Positions 16,232 to 23,690 of a stretch of DNA of 27,929 bases are shown piece by piece. The position numbers and the translations under genes are program-made. The number at the start of each line of letters is the position of its first letter. Within the stretch, counting starts at the first letter, position 1. Below the pieces are notes generated by a model. That model had not been told where the DNA came from and searched no databases. It saw only the letters and a program-made list of their open reading frames with translations. Origin of the DNA: a virus; the IMG/VR virus record IMGVR_UViG_3300001749_000003, positions 1-27,929 of that record. One strand, 5' to 3'.

Positions 16232-17434
16232 ATGGCTAAGCCAGATAAAGCACAGATAACTTATGAAGTAGATTCAGGGGGTACAAAGACAGAAACAGTT
16301 CTAAGGTTTCACACAGTAATAGCAGAAGAACATGAAGCAAGTGCTGATATTACTAAGTTTCCAGTACAGTCTGGGTTTTCAATTAGTAACCATACTGTAA
16401 AGAAGAACAGGAGAGTAACTATAAGGGGTGCTGTAACTAATCATCAAATAGTAGGAGCTGAAGAGTTTCACGAGTATGGTGGCGGAAATAGTTCTAGAAT
16501 AATGTACAGCGCATTGAGAGAGTTAATAAGACAATCAGTGATATGTAAGGTTCAAACTAATCTTACAACCTATGATCCAGTTGTGTTTACCAAACTAAAG
16601 ACCAAGCAACAAGTAGGGTCTACCGATATTATGGATTTTACTTTAACAGGTGAAGAAGTACAACTTGGTAGTACTGTAAACCAAACTACACCAACATTAT
16701 TAGTATTTACACCTCTTACTGATCAACAGAGAGAGGCCAGAATAGATGAACTTAAGAAGGCGAACATACCAGTATCAGAGGGGGTTATTATCTCTGAAGC
16801 TGCCTATGATCCTAACGAGAGTTTCCAAATAGAAACCAAGGGTGTAAATGGCAAGAACTCAATAACAACCTTTGAGAAAACTGGATATGATCCTGTAACT
16901 AAGGCTTACTCACATAAGGTACACACAAGTGATGTTGATGTTGCTGAACCTACCGAAGATAAAGCCTTTAACTGGGTACAACTACTGTCAGATCCAGAGA
17001 GTGCATTGCCTGACATAGATCTACCATTTGGTGCATCTGCTGTGAGCCCATGTTTGGTTGGTGATGGCATTAGTTTAGTAAGGGAAGAAGTGACTGAGGT
17101 TGTAGATACAGCTTTGGGTACACTTACTAAGTCAGTTTATGGTGCTATATATGGTGCCTTTGGTGTAAATGGGGATAGAAGTTTTGGTCAAAAGGTGCTT
17201 AGCCTTGGGGTAGATTGTTTTATCTCAGGTGCCACAGGTGATAATGTCAGTGTTGATCCTATGTCTGAGAACTTCATTGGTAAGAAAATACCAACTGCAG
17301 AAGAGGCGCTAGAAGGTGCTGCTGAAATAGGGAATAGTATTAGTGACGGTACTGCAGGTAAATCAGTAAAGTCTACGATAACCAAAATTAGTGGTCACTT
17401 TGGTGAGTCTGGTTTCTTTGGAGATATTTTATGA
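16232..17434 (+). CDS. Dit-like baseplate/tail protein
   Basis: 400 residues. An N-terminal domain of about 150 residues (VIAEEHEASADITKFPVQSGFSISNHTVKKNRRVTIRGAVTN, then VQTNLTTYDPVVFTKLKTKQ, MDFTLTGEEVQ) matches the Dit-like N-terminal domain of phage baseplate proteins. The C-terminal 200 residues are low in motif content, with Ala/Gly-rich helical segments (TAEEALEGAAEIGNSISDGTAG) and may bind the tape measure end or peptidoglycan contacts. ATAGGAGACTAG precedes the ATG. It overlaps the spike gene by 4 bases (ATGA). Role: ring around the hub linking to the sheath baseplate; the second half is of unknown purpose. Confidence 0.75.
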   Translation: MAKPDKAQITYEVDSGGTKTETVLRFHTVIAEEHEASADITKFPVQSGFSISNHTVKKNRRVTIRGAVTNHQIVGAEEFHEYGGGNSSRIMYSALRELIRQSVICKVQTNLTTYDPVVFTKLKTKQQVGSTDIMDFTLTGEEVQLGSTVNQTTPTLLVFTPLTDQQREARIDELKKANIPVSEGVIISEAAYDPNESFQIETKGVNGKNSITTFEKTGYDPVTKAYSHKVHTSDVDVAEPTEDKAFNWVQLLSDPESALPDIDLPFGASAVSPCLVGDGISLVREEVTEVVDTALGTLTKSVYGAIYGAFGVNGDRSFGQKVLSLGVDCFISGATGDNVSVDPMSENFIGKKIPTAEEALEGAAEIGNSISDGTAGKSVKSTITKISGHFGESGFFGDIL

Positions 17435-18195
17435 TTGATAATGAAACTTACTCAGTAATATTACCAGCTAGGATTGTAGAATACTTTCCAGAAAACCAAA
17501 CAGCTACAATTCAAATATCTGTTGAGGTTATACACAACAGTTCTACCGAGTTATCAAAATCTAAAGCTAGATTACCAATTGAGAATGTGCCAGTACATAC
17601 ACCTTCTGGTGGTGGTTGGTCTATAACTATGCCAATAAAGACTGGAGATACCTGTTTAGTATTCTTTAGTCAGGTAGGTTATGATCACTGGTTATATGAA
17701 GATAGAGACTTAGCAGGTACTTTAGCAGGATTACCAAAACCATGGTTAGGTAGACAGTTTAGTGAAGAAGATGGATTTGCACTAGTTGGTATGAATACAC
17801 TACCAAGAGCAATCAATAATTATTCTGCAGAAGATAGCCAATGGAGAAATGATGATGTTACTCAGGTTATATCCCTGAACAGTGACAACTCTATAAACAT
17901 AGACAGCACTGTTTCACTTACAGTTAATGCACCTTCAGTTGTTGTTAATAGCACAAATAGTGAGATAAATGCAAGCTCAGTGGTTGTTAATAGTGCTGCA
18001 AACCAAATAAACGGGCCATTGCATGTTACTGGGCCTATATCCTCTGATGTGTCATTAGCTTGCCCAACAGTTACAGCCACCTCGGTTGCTGCTGGTTTGG
18101 TTGCTGCAAGTGCTGGATTGTCAGTTGGAGGTTTAGATATGGGATCACACACACATACTGAGTCTGGAGGAGGTACTACTTCTGGGCCACAATAG
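17431..18195 (+). CDS. Central spike protein (Gp138 N-terminal domain)
   Basis: 254 residues. The first 110 residues form the OB-like domain of the Gp138 family (YSVILPARIVEYFPENQTATIQISVEVI, then PIENVPVHTPSGGGWSITMPIKTGDTCLVFFSQVGYDHWL). Residues 145-230 are repeats of short beta strands (SLNSDNSINIDSTVSLTVNAPSVVVNSTNSEINASSVVVNS) that make a trimeric beta-helix needle. The C-terminal SHTHTESGGGTTSGP has H240 and H242, the His-x-His pair that holds an iron ion at the needle tip in phi92 gp138 and related spikes. It pierces the outer membrane. Start lies in an ATGA overlap, and AGGAG for the next gene lies at its end. Confidence 0.88.
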   Translation: MIDNETYSVILPARIVEYFPENQTATIQISVEVIHNSSTELSKSKARLPIENVPVHTPSGGGWSITMPIKTGDTCLVFFSQVGYDHWLYEDRDLAGTLAGLPKPWLGRQFSEEDGFALVGMNTLPRAINNYSAEDSQWRNDDVTQVISLNSDNSINIDSTVSLTVNAPSVVVNSTNSEINASSVVVNSAANQINGPLHVTGPISSDVSLACPTVTATSVAAGLVAASAGLSVGGLDMGSHTHTESGGGTTSGPQ

Positions 18196-18203
18196 GAGTT
18201 TTT

Positions 18204-18563
18204 ATGACAATACAGATTGCACTAGATCCAGCAACTAATGATATAGTTAAGCTAGATAGTGGTGGAATAGCCAGAGTCAAAGAGGGGCAATATACAGTAC
18301 AGCTAGTAAAGAATAGGCTTAAAACACAGTTGGGTGAGTGGTTGCTGGATCCAACTGTAGGCTGGCTAAACTTTGATGTCTTTGAAAGGAATCCAGACTT
18401 GTTTAATATAGAGCTTAAGGCTAGGCAAATTATATTATCTACCCATGGAGTTCAGGCTATTGAGAGTTTAAGTACAGAGCTAGTAAGTAGAACACTACTG
18501 CTTAGTTTTGTAGCAACAACTATATATGGCGGTATAGAAGTAACTATACCTTGGAGTTTATAA
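18204..18563 (+). CDS. Baseplate wedge protein, gp25/W-like (DUF2634)
   Basis: 119 residues. The pattern MTIQIALDPATNDIVKLDSGGIARVKEGQYTVQLVKNRLKTQLGEWLLDPTVGWLNFDVF, followed by an amphipathic alpha/beta end (EVTIPWSL), is typical of the gp25-like family (lysozyme-like fold without activity) that anchors the sheath to the baseplate. AGGAG precedes the ATG and its stop TAA overlaps the start of the J-like gene (TAATG). Confidence 0.85.
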   Translation: MTIQIALDPATNDIVKLDSGGIARVKEGQYTVQLVKNRLKTQLGEWLLDPTVGWLNFDVFERNPDLFNIELKARQIILSTHGVQAIESLSTELVSRTLLLSFVATTIYGGIEVTIPWSL

Positions 18564-19714
18564 TGGCAGGATTAACAAGAGAGGGGTTTATCCCACTCAA
18601 TTATGATGAAATAGTTACTAGAATTAGTGACAGATTAGAAGTATTCAGCTCTGGGATTGATCTAAGTCCAGAATCACCAGATGGCCAATTAGTAAATATT
18701 GTTGCATTTGAGTTATCTCAAGTATGGAATGAGTTAGGTTTGGTATATAATAGTTATAATCCAGACCTAGCAACTGGCGATGGTTTGCGTAACATAGGTT
18801 TAATATCTGGCATTGCTTATGGTGCCGCAACTAGATCTGTAGTAACCAACGAATTGTTAGGTGTGGCAGGCACAATAGTTCCAAAGGGTACAATATTTAC
18901 AGACAGTTTAGGTAATGAGTTTGAGACAGAGCTAGATGCAACAGTTCCATCATCAGTGACATCTACCGCAACATTGTCAGGCTCTACTGCAGTGCCACCA
19001 AATACTGTGATTGTTATTAAGTCACCTATAACTGGGCTAACATCTATAACACAAACTACAAATGGCAAGCAGGGTTCAGAAGCACAGACAGAAGCAGCTT
19101 ATAGAAATGAGCGAAATAAGACTGTACTTAGAAACTTTGTAGGTGTAGAAAGTACTATCCAAGCTAGGTTGTTTGAAACACTTGGAATAGATCAAGTAGC
19201 TGTTATCAATAATGATAACCCAAACAGTGCACTACCAGATGGCACACCAGCACAAACTATTCATGTTACAGTTGGTGAACTAAATGGAGTTACTGATGAA
19301 GAGATAGGCCAAGTGATACTGACCACTAAAGGCCTAGGTTGTCCTACCTTTGGATCAACTTCTGTAACTGTTCAAGATGCACAAGGGGAAGACCATACGA
19401 TAAATTTTAGTAAGGCAGTGGCCAAGCAAGTGTTTGTAAATGTCACAGTAACTTTCTTAGATAACGACTTCGCTGGTGCTAGTGATGCAATAGCAGTTGA
19501 TCTACAAACTCACATAAATAGTTTACTTACAGATGAAGATGTTGTTTGGTCAAGGCTGTTTGGTATTGTAACGCCTTATGCTAAGGCCCAAGTAGATCTG
19601 CTAGAACTTAGTACTGATGGAGTTACATACTCTGCAGGCAACCTAGTGGTTGGTTCTGGTGAGTATGCATCTACAACACTTGGACAAATACAAATAACTG
19701 TTACTAATAGTTAG
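18563..19714 (+). CDS. Baseplate protein J-like
   Basis: 383 residues from the ATG at 18563, which overlaps the previous stop (TAATG) and has GGAG six bases upstream; a TTG at 18551 in frame is an artefact. The sequence GLTREGFIPLNYDEIVTRISDRLEVFSSGIDLSPESPDGQLVNIVAFELSQVWNELGLVYNS and the block GSEAQTEAAYRNERNKTVLRNFVGVESTIQARLFETLGIDQVAVINN match the baseplate J / Mu gp47-like family. It builds the wedge ring around the hub and holds the tail fibres. The C-terminal part is beta-rich. The order gp25-like, J-like, DUF2612 is the standard baseplate order. Confidence 0.88.
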   Translation: MAGLTREGFIPLNYDEIVTRISDRLEVFSSGIDLSPESPDGQLVNIVAFELSQVWNELGLVYNSYNPDLATGDGLRNIGLISGIAYGAATRSVVTNELLGVAGTIVPKGTIFTDSLGNEFETELDATVPSSVTSTATLSGSTAVPPNTVIVIKSPITGLTSITQTTNGKQGSEAQTEAAYRNERNKTVLRNFVGVESTIQARLFETLGIDQVAVINNDNPNSALPDGTPAQTIHVTVGELNGVTDEEIGQVILTTKGLGCPTFGSTSVTVQDAQGEDHTINFSKAVAKQVFVNVTVTFLDNDFAGASDAIAVDLQTHINSLLTDEDVVWSRLFGIVTPYAKAQVDLLELSTDGVTYSAGNLVVGSGEYASTTLGQIQITVTNS

Positions 19715-19722
19715 GAGATTAT

Positions 19723-20334
19723 ATGATAGTAACAGATAAAGGTAAGCAAGTAATGGAGGGGCTATTACTAAACCAATATCAAAACAGTCCTAACCTACAA
19801 GAATACTTAATGGCTTTTATATCAGAATTAGACTTCTTGTTTGAAACTACACAGAGGGTTTATGAAGAAAGGTTCTTAGATAAGGCAGTTGGGGCTCAAT
19901 TGGATGTTATAGGTATCATATTACAACAACCAAGAACTGTAATACTTCCAGAGTTGTGGTTTGGTTTTCAGGGTGGGCTAAATGTTGACAAGATGGCTAA
20001 TGAATCTGCACCTGCAATAGGTGGTATGTTTAAGGATGAAGCAACAGGTTATGGTGATATTACACCATTGTCAGATGTACACTACCGAAGACTGCTTATG
20101 GCCAAGGCATCTATCATGAACTCAACTACTATTGACATAAACACAGCTTACCATGTTATTAGCTTACTTCTTGAGAGAGTTCCAAGCAACTTCAAAATAG
20201 AAGACCTAGGTAGTAGGAGTATACAACTGACCATAAGCACAACTAATGTTAGTGATACTGAGGTTTCATTGATACTTTATGCCACTAAGTACTTTGTACC
20301 GGCTGGCATAACTTTCACCATTAACAAGGTATAA
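19723..20334 (+). CDS. Baseplate/tail protein DUF2612 (wedge, gp48-like)
   Basis: 203 residues with the hallmark LDKAVGAQLDVIGIILQQPRTVILPELWFGFQGG near residue 50 and the segment DVHYRRLLMAKASIMNSTTIDINTAYHVISLLL near residue 120, which match the DUF2612 / gp48-like family that completes the baseplate periphery and connects to the fibres. AGGAG precedes the ATG. Five bases later the fibre gene starts, in line with a baseplate-to-fibre supply chain. Confidence 0.85.
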   Translation: MIVTDKGKQVMEGLLLNQYQNSPNLQEYLMAFISELDFLFETTQRVYEERFLDKAVGAQLDVIGIILQQPRTVILPELWFGFQGGLNVDKMANESAPAIGGMFKDEATGYGDITPLSDVHYRRLLMAKASIMNSTTIDINTAYHVISLLLERVPSNFKIEDLGSRSIQLTISTTNVSDTEVSLILYATKYFVPAGITFTINKV

Positions 20335-20339
20335 TAAAT

Positions 20340-22199
20340 ATGACAGCACCCAAGGATTTGAATAAGGTATGGGCTATATCTGGTGGATTAACAGATCCAG
20401 ATATAGCAACACCGGGGAAGTATGAAGGAGGTTGGGTTTCAGAAATACCAACCTATCAAAACTTTAACTATGTACTAAATGCACTAGACAATAACATGCT
20501 AGCACTTGCCGAAAGGAGTGTGTTTCCTTGGCAAGATAATATAGCTTACAAAGAAGGATGTAGAGTAGAAAGGTCTGGCAAAATATTTACTTGTATTACA
20601 GCACATAATAGTAGTGCTGGATCTAATGTAAGAGATCCAAACTTAGATACAACTAACTCTTACTGGGTATATGGTATAGTTGTTGGTAATGTAAGTTCGA
20701 CCACACTAACCTATGAAGACGGGCTAAAAGTTGTTGATGTAAATAACAGGACTTCTTCACACTGGAACGGTAGTGATATTACTGTTGAAAATGATAATGC
20801 CACAATTAGCCTTAAAACATCCGATCCAGCTAAGAAGAACTGGCTACTAACTAATGTTGATGGTGAAGTCCTATTAGTAGATGTGGGTACAACTGCTACA
20901 CCAGATGCAAGAGACATTAGATCTGTAGCTGCAGGATCACACAAAATATATCACGAGGGTAATAAGCCTACACAAGCTGATGTTGCAAACACAATACCTG
21001 CTAACCCTGAAGATGGTAAGTTGTATGGTAGGCAAAATAGTAACTGGGTGCAGATGACCAGTACCACTGTTCAGTCAGATCCTCCACCACCTGTTGTTGG
21101 TAATGGGCAAGGTTGGTACAACTTAGAGGATGGCACTCTTTATGTTGATATAAACGATGGGGATAGTTCTCAGTGGGTTCCATCTAGTCCAGCTTTTGCA
21201 CCTAACTATAGTGCATCAGATGTAGATTGCTTAAACTCTTTAGGGGGTGACTCAAATGTACAAGCAGTATTAGATAGCCTAGCTGGTGATGGTGGCAGTG
21301 GCGGTGGCGGTGGCTCAGGTGTAAGTGGTAGAAACTTACTTATTAATGGAGATTTTAAAGCCAATTGCTGGCAAAGAGGTACAACTTTTACGATAGAAGA
21401 AGGTTTTGATAAGTTTCAACGATATACTGCCGATAGATGGCAAGTTACGGCTACTGGTGGCAATGTAAATGTTTATAAAGCAAGTAGGGCTACATTTACA
21501 GAGGATTCAGCCAACAGTGGTATAACCTTAGTAACTGCAGCAGGTAATTCATATAGGAGCCTAGAAACTAAACTTGAATCTGAAGATGTAGGTCATTTAT
21601 ATAACAAGCAAACTGCACTACAATTTATTGCTGTAAGTGACAGGGCTGCTACAGTTAGGTTAGAGCTAATAACCCCCAACTCTACTGACGAGTGGGCTGT
21701 CAGTATAGTAGAAGATACTATTGACATATCGATAGCTGCAGGAGAAACCAAAATAGAACATGTATTTGCTGCACTTGGCACAAATGTTCTTCGTGGTTTA
21801 GGGATAAGAATATCTATTGTGGAAACTGCAGCTATTACTTTTTCTATTACAAATGTCCAGTTGGAAGAAGGTGACACTGTTAACCCTTATCAATTTAGAT
21901 CTGTTGCAGAAGACTTTGCTTTATGTCAAAGATACTACTGCATACTACTAACTCGTATGGTTTATGGAACTACAATCACCAGTGATATAAAGTTAGGTAG
22001 AACAGAAAAGCTACCAGTACAAATGAGGGTTCCACCAAGTATGGAGATAGGCTCTTTTACAACAACAAACTTTGAATCAATTAATGCCTTTTCCTATGAT
22101 AGGCAGACTTTTGATTTATCAGCAACAAGAGTTGTTGGAACAAGTAACCAACTAGGTAGTGGGTTTATGGCTAACTTCACTGCCTTTGCAGATCTATAA
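20340..22199 (+). CDS. Tail fibre / receptor-binding protein
   Basis: 619 residues. N-terminal 120 residues (VWAISGGLTDPDIATPGKYEGGWVSEIPTYQNFNYVLNALDNNM) are of the baseplate-attachment type. Residues 60-120 include WQDNIAYKEGCRVERSGKIFTCI, a chitin-binding-like CBM fold. A shaft region follows (PTQADVANTIPANPEDGKLYGRQNSNWVQM), then a Gly-rich linker near 316-328 (GDGGSGGGGGSG) and a carbohydrate-binding C-terminal half (GRNLLINGDFKANCWQRGTTF, DRWQVTATGG, NVQLEEGDTVNPYQFRSVAEDFALCQRYYCIL) as in many phage fibre proteins. It would bind a surface polysaccharide. The start has only a weak ribosome site (AAGG far upstream). No chaperone gene follows except the 30-codon ORF. Confidence 0.85.
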   Translation: MTAPKDLNKVWAISGGLTDPDIATPGKYEGGWVSEIPTYQNFNYVLNALDNNMLALAERSVFPWQDNIAYKEGCRVERSGKIFTCITAHNSSAGSNVRDPNLDTTNSYWVYGIVVGNVSSTTLTYEDGLKVVDVNNRTSSHWNGSDITVENDNATISLKTSDPAKKNWLLTNVDGEVLLVDVGTTATPDARDIRSVAAGSHKIYHEGNKPTQADVANTIPANPEDGKLYGRQNSNWVQMTSTTVQSDPPPPVVGNGQGWYNLEDGTLYVDINDGDSSQWVPSSPAFAPNYSASDVDCLNSLGGDSNVQAVLDSLAGDGGSGGGGGSGVSGRNLLINGDFKANCWQRGTTFTIEEGFDKFQRYTADRWQVTATGGNVNVYKASRATFTEDSANSGITLVTAAGNSYRSLETKLESEDVGHLYNKQTALQFIAVSDRAATVRLELITPNSTDEWAVSIVEDTIDISIAAGETKIEHVFAALGTNVLRGLGIRISIVETAAITFSITNVQLEEGDTVNPYQFRSVAEDFALCQRYYCILLTRMVYGTTITSDIKLGRTEKLPVQMRVPPSMEIGSFTTTNFESINAFSYDRQTFDLSATRVVGTSNQLGSGFMANFTAFADL

Positions 22200-22238
22200 C
22201 ATAACTAATAATTAATCTTTAACTAACAAGGAATAACT

Positions 22239-22331
22239 ATGCACTCTAAGATACTAAAGAAATACTGGAACTTTCTGGTAAGAATATTACTAAAAATGTT
22301 CTTGGACTACCTAAGACGGAGGAAATCCTAA
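22239..22331 (+). CDS. Cationic amphipathic small peptide, 30 aa
   Basis: A 30-codon ORF too short for standard gene finding, in the 133-base gap between two fibre genes. It has AAGGA five bases before the ATG, a real stop (TAA) at 22329-22331, and the next gene starts one base later, with the GGAGGA ribosome site of the next gene inside its end. The peptide has nine Lys/Arg and one Asp in 30 residues, begins MHSKILKKYW and ends YLRRRKS, and the central WNFLVRILLKMFLDYL is amphipathic. It resembles antimicrobial-type peptides and the phage lysis factors that disrupt the outer membrane (disruptin type), but could equally be a leader peptide or regulatory small protein. Translation is likely from the ribosome site; the role is unproved. 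Confidence 0.6.
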   Translation: MHSKILKKYWNFLVRILLKMFLDYLRRRKS

Positions 22332-22332
22332 C

Positions 22333-23223
22333 ATGGCTATTAATTTTCCTAACAGCCCAATATCTGGGAATACCTATGATTACCAAGGTGTAAGATATAC
22401 ATACCTTAATGGATACTGGTCAGTAGTAACACCCAACCAAGCAGGAGTAGCAACCAGTCCTGAAATTATAACTGGCACTGATAGTCTTAAGTATGTAACA
22501 CCCGCTGGACTAGAAGGTTCTGATTACTGGAATGCTAGGAATGTTGGGCCTGCTTCTGGGTTAGATTCTGACACAGTAGATGGCTTGCATGGTAGTCAAC
22601 TTATGAGGTCAGATGCAGATGCACACACTACTGGAAACTTAAGTGGTAATACCTTAACCTATGATAAAGCCATAAATATATCTGGTGAAGACCTCGATAT
22701 GTTAATTACCCCAGGTTTTTATAATGGAAGTGGTATGAATGGACAGCCATCTGGGAATGGTTGGTGGTATGTAACTGTTCAGAAATATAGTACTAATAAC
22801 TTTTATGCTACCCAAAGAGCAACATCTTTTGAAGATGAAGTTACTTATGAGAGAGAATTAGTAGGTGTAACTTGGTCTGATTGGCGTGAGGTATGGACTA
22901 GTAAAAATGCTGAAGCGCAACTAAACTCGCACGATGGATACCAAGTGTTGCCAAGTGGGTTGATTACAAAATGGGGTAGTAAGATTGGTATTGACATAGA
23001 TGGGTCATTTTACACCATAAACTTTCCAACACCTTTTCCTAGTAAGTGTTATAATGTGCAACTAACTTGGTTGAAAACTGGGAGTGTGGTTGGGACAGCT
23101 ACACCAAGGTTAAATTATCTCGATGAAGATATGTTTCAGTTTACAATGGAGAGAAGTGTTGATAGTATGAACTATATTAATGCCACAGGCGGTAATGTTT
23201 ACTGGACTGCCATAGGGGAGTAA
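22333..23223 (+). CDS. Second tail fibre with pyocin-knob and tip domains
   Basis: 296 residues. Start has GGAGGA 10 bases upstream. The N terminus (INFPNSPISGNTYDYQGVRYTYLNGYWSVVTPNQAG) is the short adhesin-attachment domain seen in phage fibres. Residues 75-95 (DSDTVDGLHGSQLM) form the common shaft motif. Residues 117-190 (DLDMLITPGFYNGSGMNG..., WWYVTVQKYSTNN, FYATQRATS, TWSDWREVW) match the pyocin-knob domain, and the end (GYQVLPSGLITKWGS, NFPTPFPSKCYNVQLTW, VYWTAIGE) is the gp37/gpS-like tip domain. It is the second receptor-binding protein of this phage. It is the last structural gene before the hairpin region and the RNA polymerase gene. Confidence 0.88.
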   Translation: MAINFPNSPISGNTYDYQGVRYTYLNGYWSVVTPNQAGVATSPEIITGTDSLKYVTPAGLEGSDYWNARNVGPASGLDSDTVDGLHGSQLMRSDADAHTTGNLSGNTLTYDKAINISGEDLDMLITPGFYNGSGMNGQPSGNGWWYVTVQKYSTNNFYATQRATSFEDEVTYERELVGVTWSDWREVWTSKNAEAQLNSHDGYQVLPSGLITKWGSKIGIDIDGSFYTINFPTPFPSKCYNVQLTWLKTGSVVGTATPRLNYLDEDMFQFTMERSVDSMNYINATGGNVYWTAIGE

Positions 23224-23230
23224 AAGTAAA

Positions 23231-23258
23231 AGAGCTGGCTAGAGTATTAGCCAGCTCT
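23231..23258 (+). terminator. Hairpin after the last fibre gene
   Basis: AGAGCTGGCT at 23231-23240 and AGCCAGCTCT at 23249-23258 form a perfect 10-bp stem with an 8-base loop. No T tract follows (AAACTAACT), so it is a hairpin that may stabilise the 3' end of the tail mRNA or work with the adjacent inverted repeat. The same GCCAGCT sequence is used in the hairpin behind the RNA polymerase gene. Confidence 0.6.
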
Positions 23259-23270
23259 AAACTAACTAAA

Positions 23271-23328
23271 AATTTTCAAATTAGGTTAATATTTGAGCTG
23301 ATTATTTAAGTGACCTAATTTGAAAATT
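23271..23328. repeat. 16-bp perfect inverted repeat
   Basis: AATTTTCAAATTAGGT at 23271-23286 is the exact reverse complement of ACCTAATTTGAAAATT at 23313-23328; the stem can be extended by a wobble and one further pair. The loop is about 26 bases. It sits between the fibre operon and the polymerase repeats. It could be an operator, a processing site, or part of a termination zone; nothing in the sequence decides this. Confidence 0.8.
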
Positions 23329-23360
23329 AAACATCTTAGTTGGATTGTATAGTATATAAA

Positions 23361-23388
23361 TTGATCTAGGTAGTTGTGTAGTTATAAA
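23361..23388 (+). promoter_or_regulatory. Sigma70-like promoter in repeat unit 1
   Basis: TTGATC (23361-23366), 16 bases, TATAAA (23383-23388). Compared with TTGACA-17-TATAAT this has four and five matches. The same arrangement occurs in units 3 and 4, but unit 2 has lost 8 bases of the spacer. Host RNA polymerase could start early transcription of the phage polymerase here. AT-rich DNA makes chance matches common, but the threefold conservation of spacing is suggestive. Confidence 0.45.
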
Positions 23389-23465
23389 ATATTATATATG
23401 TTGGATAGTATATAAATTGATCTAGGTAGTTATAAATATTATATAATATATATATAGTACATAAA

Positions 23466-23493
23466 TTGATCTAGGTAGTTGTGTAGTTATAAA
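23466..23493 (+). promoter_or_regulatory. Sigma70-like promoter in repeat unit 3
   Basis: TTGATC (23466-23471), 16 bases, TATAAA (23488-23493), identical to the site in unit 1. About 200 bases ahead of the polymerase ATG. Confidence 0.42.
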
Positions 23494-23521
23494 ATATTAT
23501 ATATGTTGGATAGTATATAAA

Positions 23522-23549
23522 TTGATCTAAGTAGTTGTGTAGCTATAAA
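23522..23549 (+). promoter_or_regulatory. Sigma70-like promoter in repeat unit 4
   Basis: TTGATC (23522-23527), 16 bases, TATAAA (23544-23549). The closest of the three sites to the polymerase gene, about 140 bases upstream of its ATG, leaving a G-rich leader. Confidence 0.42.
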
Positions 23550-23690
23550 ATATTATATATGTTGGATGTGCGTGGGGTGCTTAGGGATGTTGGTGTGTTA
23601 AGGAGTCTCTTTGCCTTTTCGATTATATGTCGAGTTGGTTTGTGATAACTTGAACACTAATGTAATTAACCTAAACTAAAAGGATCTATC

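Larger units (their letters stand above)
23350..23566 (+). repeat. Four tandem 56-bp units before the RNA polymerase gene
   Basis: Units run 23350-23405 (56 bp), 23406-23454 (49 bp, shortened), 23455-23510 (56 bp) and 23511-23566 (56 bp). Each starts TAGTAYATAAATTGATCTA and, except the shortened one, continues to TATAAAATATTATATATG and TTGGA. Unit 2 lacks GTGTAGTT and has a different AT-rich end. The third and fourth units differ by only a few bases. The array is directly upstream of the polymerase gene and contains the promoter-like sites listed separately. There are no spacers, so it is not a CRISPR. Confidence 0.9.

Noticed and set aside
18551-18562. TTG start of the J-like gene at 18551
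   Set aside because: ATG at 18563 has GGAG at the right distance and the usual family start; the TTG is part of the previous gene.
23350-23566. Diversity-generating retroelement or retron around the repeats
   Set aside because: No reverse transcriptase gene exists in the window, and repeats are simple tandem units.
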